NCBI GenBank assembly: GCA_022710185.1
Contig: JAKLHK010000034.1
Coordinates: 1-33,543, forward strand
DNA: 33,543 nt
DNA from: Bacteroidota bacterium
Lineage (GTDB): Bacteria > Bacteroidota > Bacteroidia > Bacteroidales > JAGNHN01
Direction of reading: 5' to 3'
Notes under the pieces: model-generated
Database searches by the model: none
Seen by the model: the letters and a program-made list of their open reading frames with translations, nothing else
Told to the model about the DNA's origin: nothing
Shown here: positions 33,400 to 33,543 of the stretch, in pieces
Layout: the number at the start of each line of letters is the position of its first letter
Numbering within the stretch: the first letter of the stretch is position 1
Position numbers and translations under genes: made by a program

Positions 33400-33543
33400 G
33401 GGTGCGGGTGCGAGTGCGGGGAGCGTGAGCCCTGATCTTCCCTCCCCCTCATCCTCACACTCACACTCACACTCACCCTCCCCCTCACCCTCCCCCTCTC
33501 CCTCATCCTCACACTCACACTCACACTCCCCCTCACCCTCCCC
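33400..33543. repeat. Hexamer tandem arrays, continuing past the window edge
   Basis: GGGTGC-type hexamers occupy about 33400-33429. After a short break, 17 consecutive hexamers starting TC run in perfect phase from 33443 to the edge (TCACAC, TCCCCC, TCACCC, TCATCC, TCTCCC). The order TCATCC then three TCACAC recurs at 33449 and 33503, a 54-bp higher-order period. The plus strand is almost free of G from 33437 to the edge. Confidence 0.85.

Noticed and set aside
33363..33536. N-terminal extension of aroB
   Set aside because: It is only hexamer repeat read as 'VSVSVR'-type sequence, upstream of the promoter motif, and AroB proteins of ~355 residues do not have it.

Overview
The window looks like chromosomal DNA from a fairly GC-rich, free-living-type Bacteroidota bacterium. 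The evidence is a cell-surface protein with a type IX secretion (T9SS) type-A sorting domain, a PorX-type response regulator/PglZ protein, a fused LpxC-FabZ enzyme, the HD-lpxD-lpxC/fabZ-lpxA-ABC-efp-lpxD2 gene order, and repeated matches to the Bacteroidota -7 promoter element TAnnTTTG just upstream of start codons. I see no phage, transposase, CRISPR array or RNA gene.

Layout. 1-3.1 kb: 3' part of a modular T9SS-exported adhesin-like protein, closed by a clear hairpin terminator. 3.1-7.2 kb: rsmG, a divergent glucosaminidase/LysM protein, and a large membrane-anchored beta-propeller protein of unknown role. 7.3-11.4 kb: a minus-strand unit, glycosyltransferase > purD > polytopic membrane protein > rnhB. 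11.5-16.7 kb: a plus-strand polysaccharide export unit of Wzx-type flippase, a two-fold fused Wzz-type chain-length protein and an O-antigen ligase/polymerase. 16.8-23.8 kb: a minus-strand lipid A unit (HD hydrolase > lpxD > lpxC-fabZ > lpxA > ABC ATPase > efp > second LpxD-like acyltransferase). 24.0-27.4 kb: plus-strand porX, tsaE and an alanine dehydrogenase-like gene. 27.5-30.1 kb: minus-strand CAP-domain lipoprotein and proline dehydrogenase. 30.1-33.4 kb: minus-strand aroB > aroA > LutA-like Fe-S protein. The genes together cover envelope building (lipid A, surface polysaccharide, peptidoglycan trimming, T9SS cargo and regulator) plus housekeeping functions.

The most unusual items are these. 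(1) Two paralogous Wzz proteins are joined in one frame by a linker that looks like former intergenic DNA and begins at an A10G5 homopolymer. (2) Several unrelated short tandem arrays sit between genes. Three families have exactly 7-bp units (ATATCAG, TAGTGGC, AGTGTGA), one of them directly upstream of porX, and a hexamer array with higher-order 54-bp structure lies at the right edge. (3) Perfect or near-perfect dyads overlap candidate -7 elements. (4) The alanine dehydrogenase-like protein and the second LpxD-like protein each appear to lack a conserved catalytic-site histidine. No gene-free stretch exceeds 300 bases. The larger gaps (16684-16852, 23796-24005, 27353-27562 and 33363-33543) are occupied mainly by these repeats, hairpins or promoter motifs.
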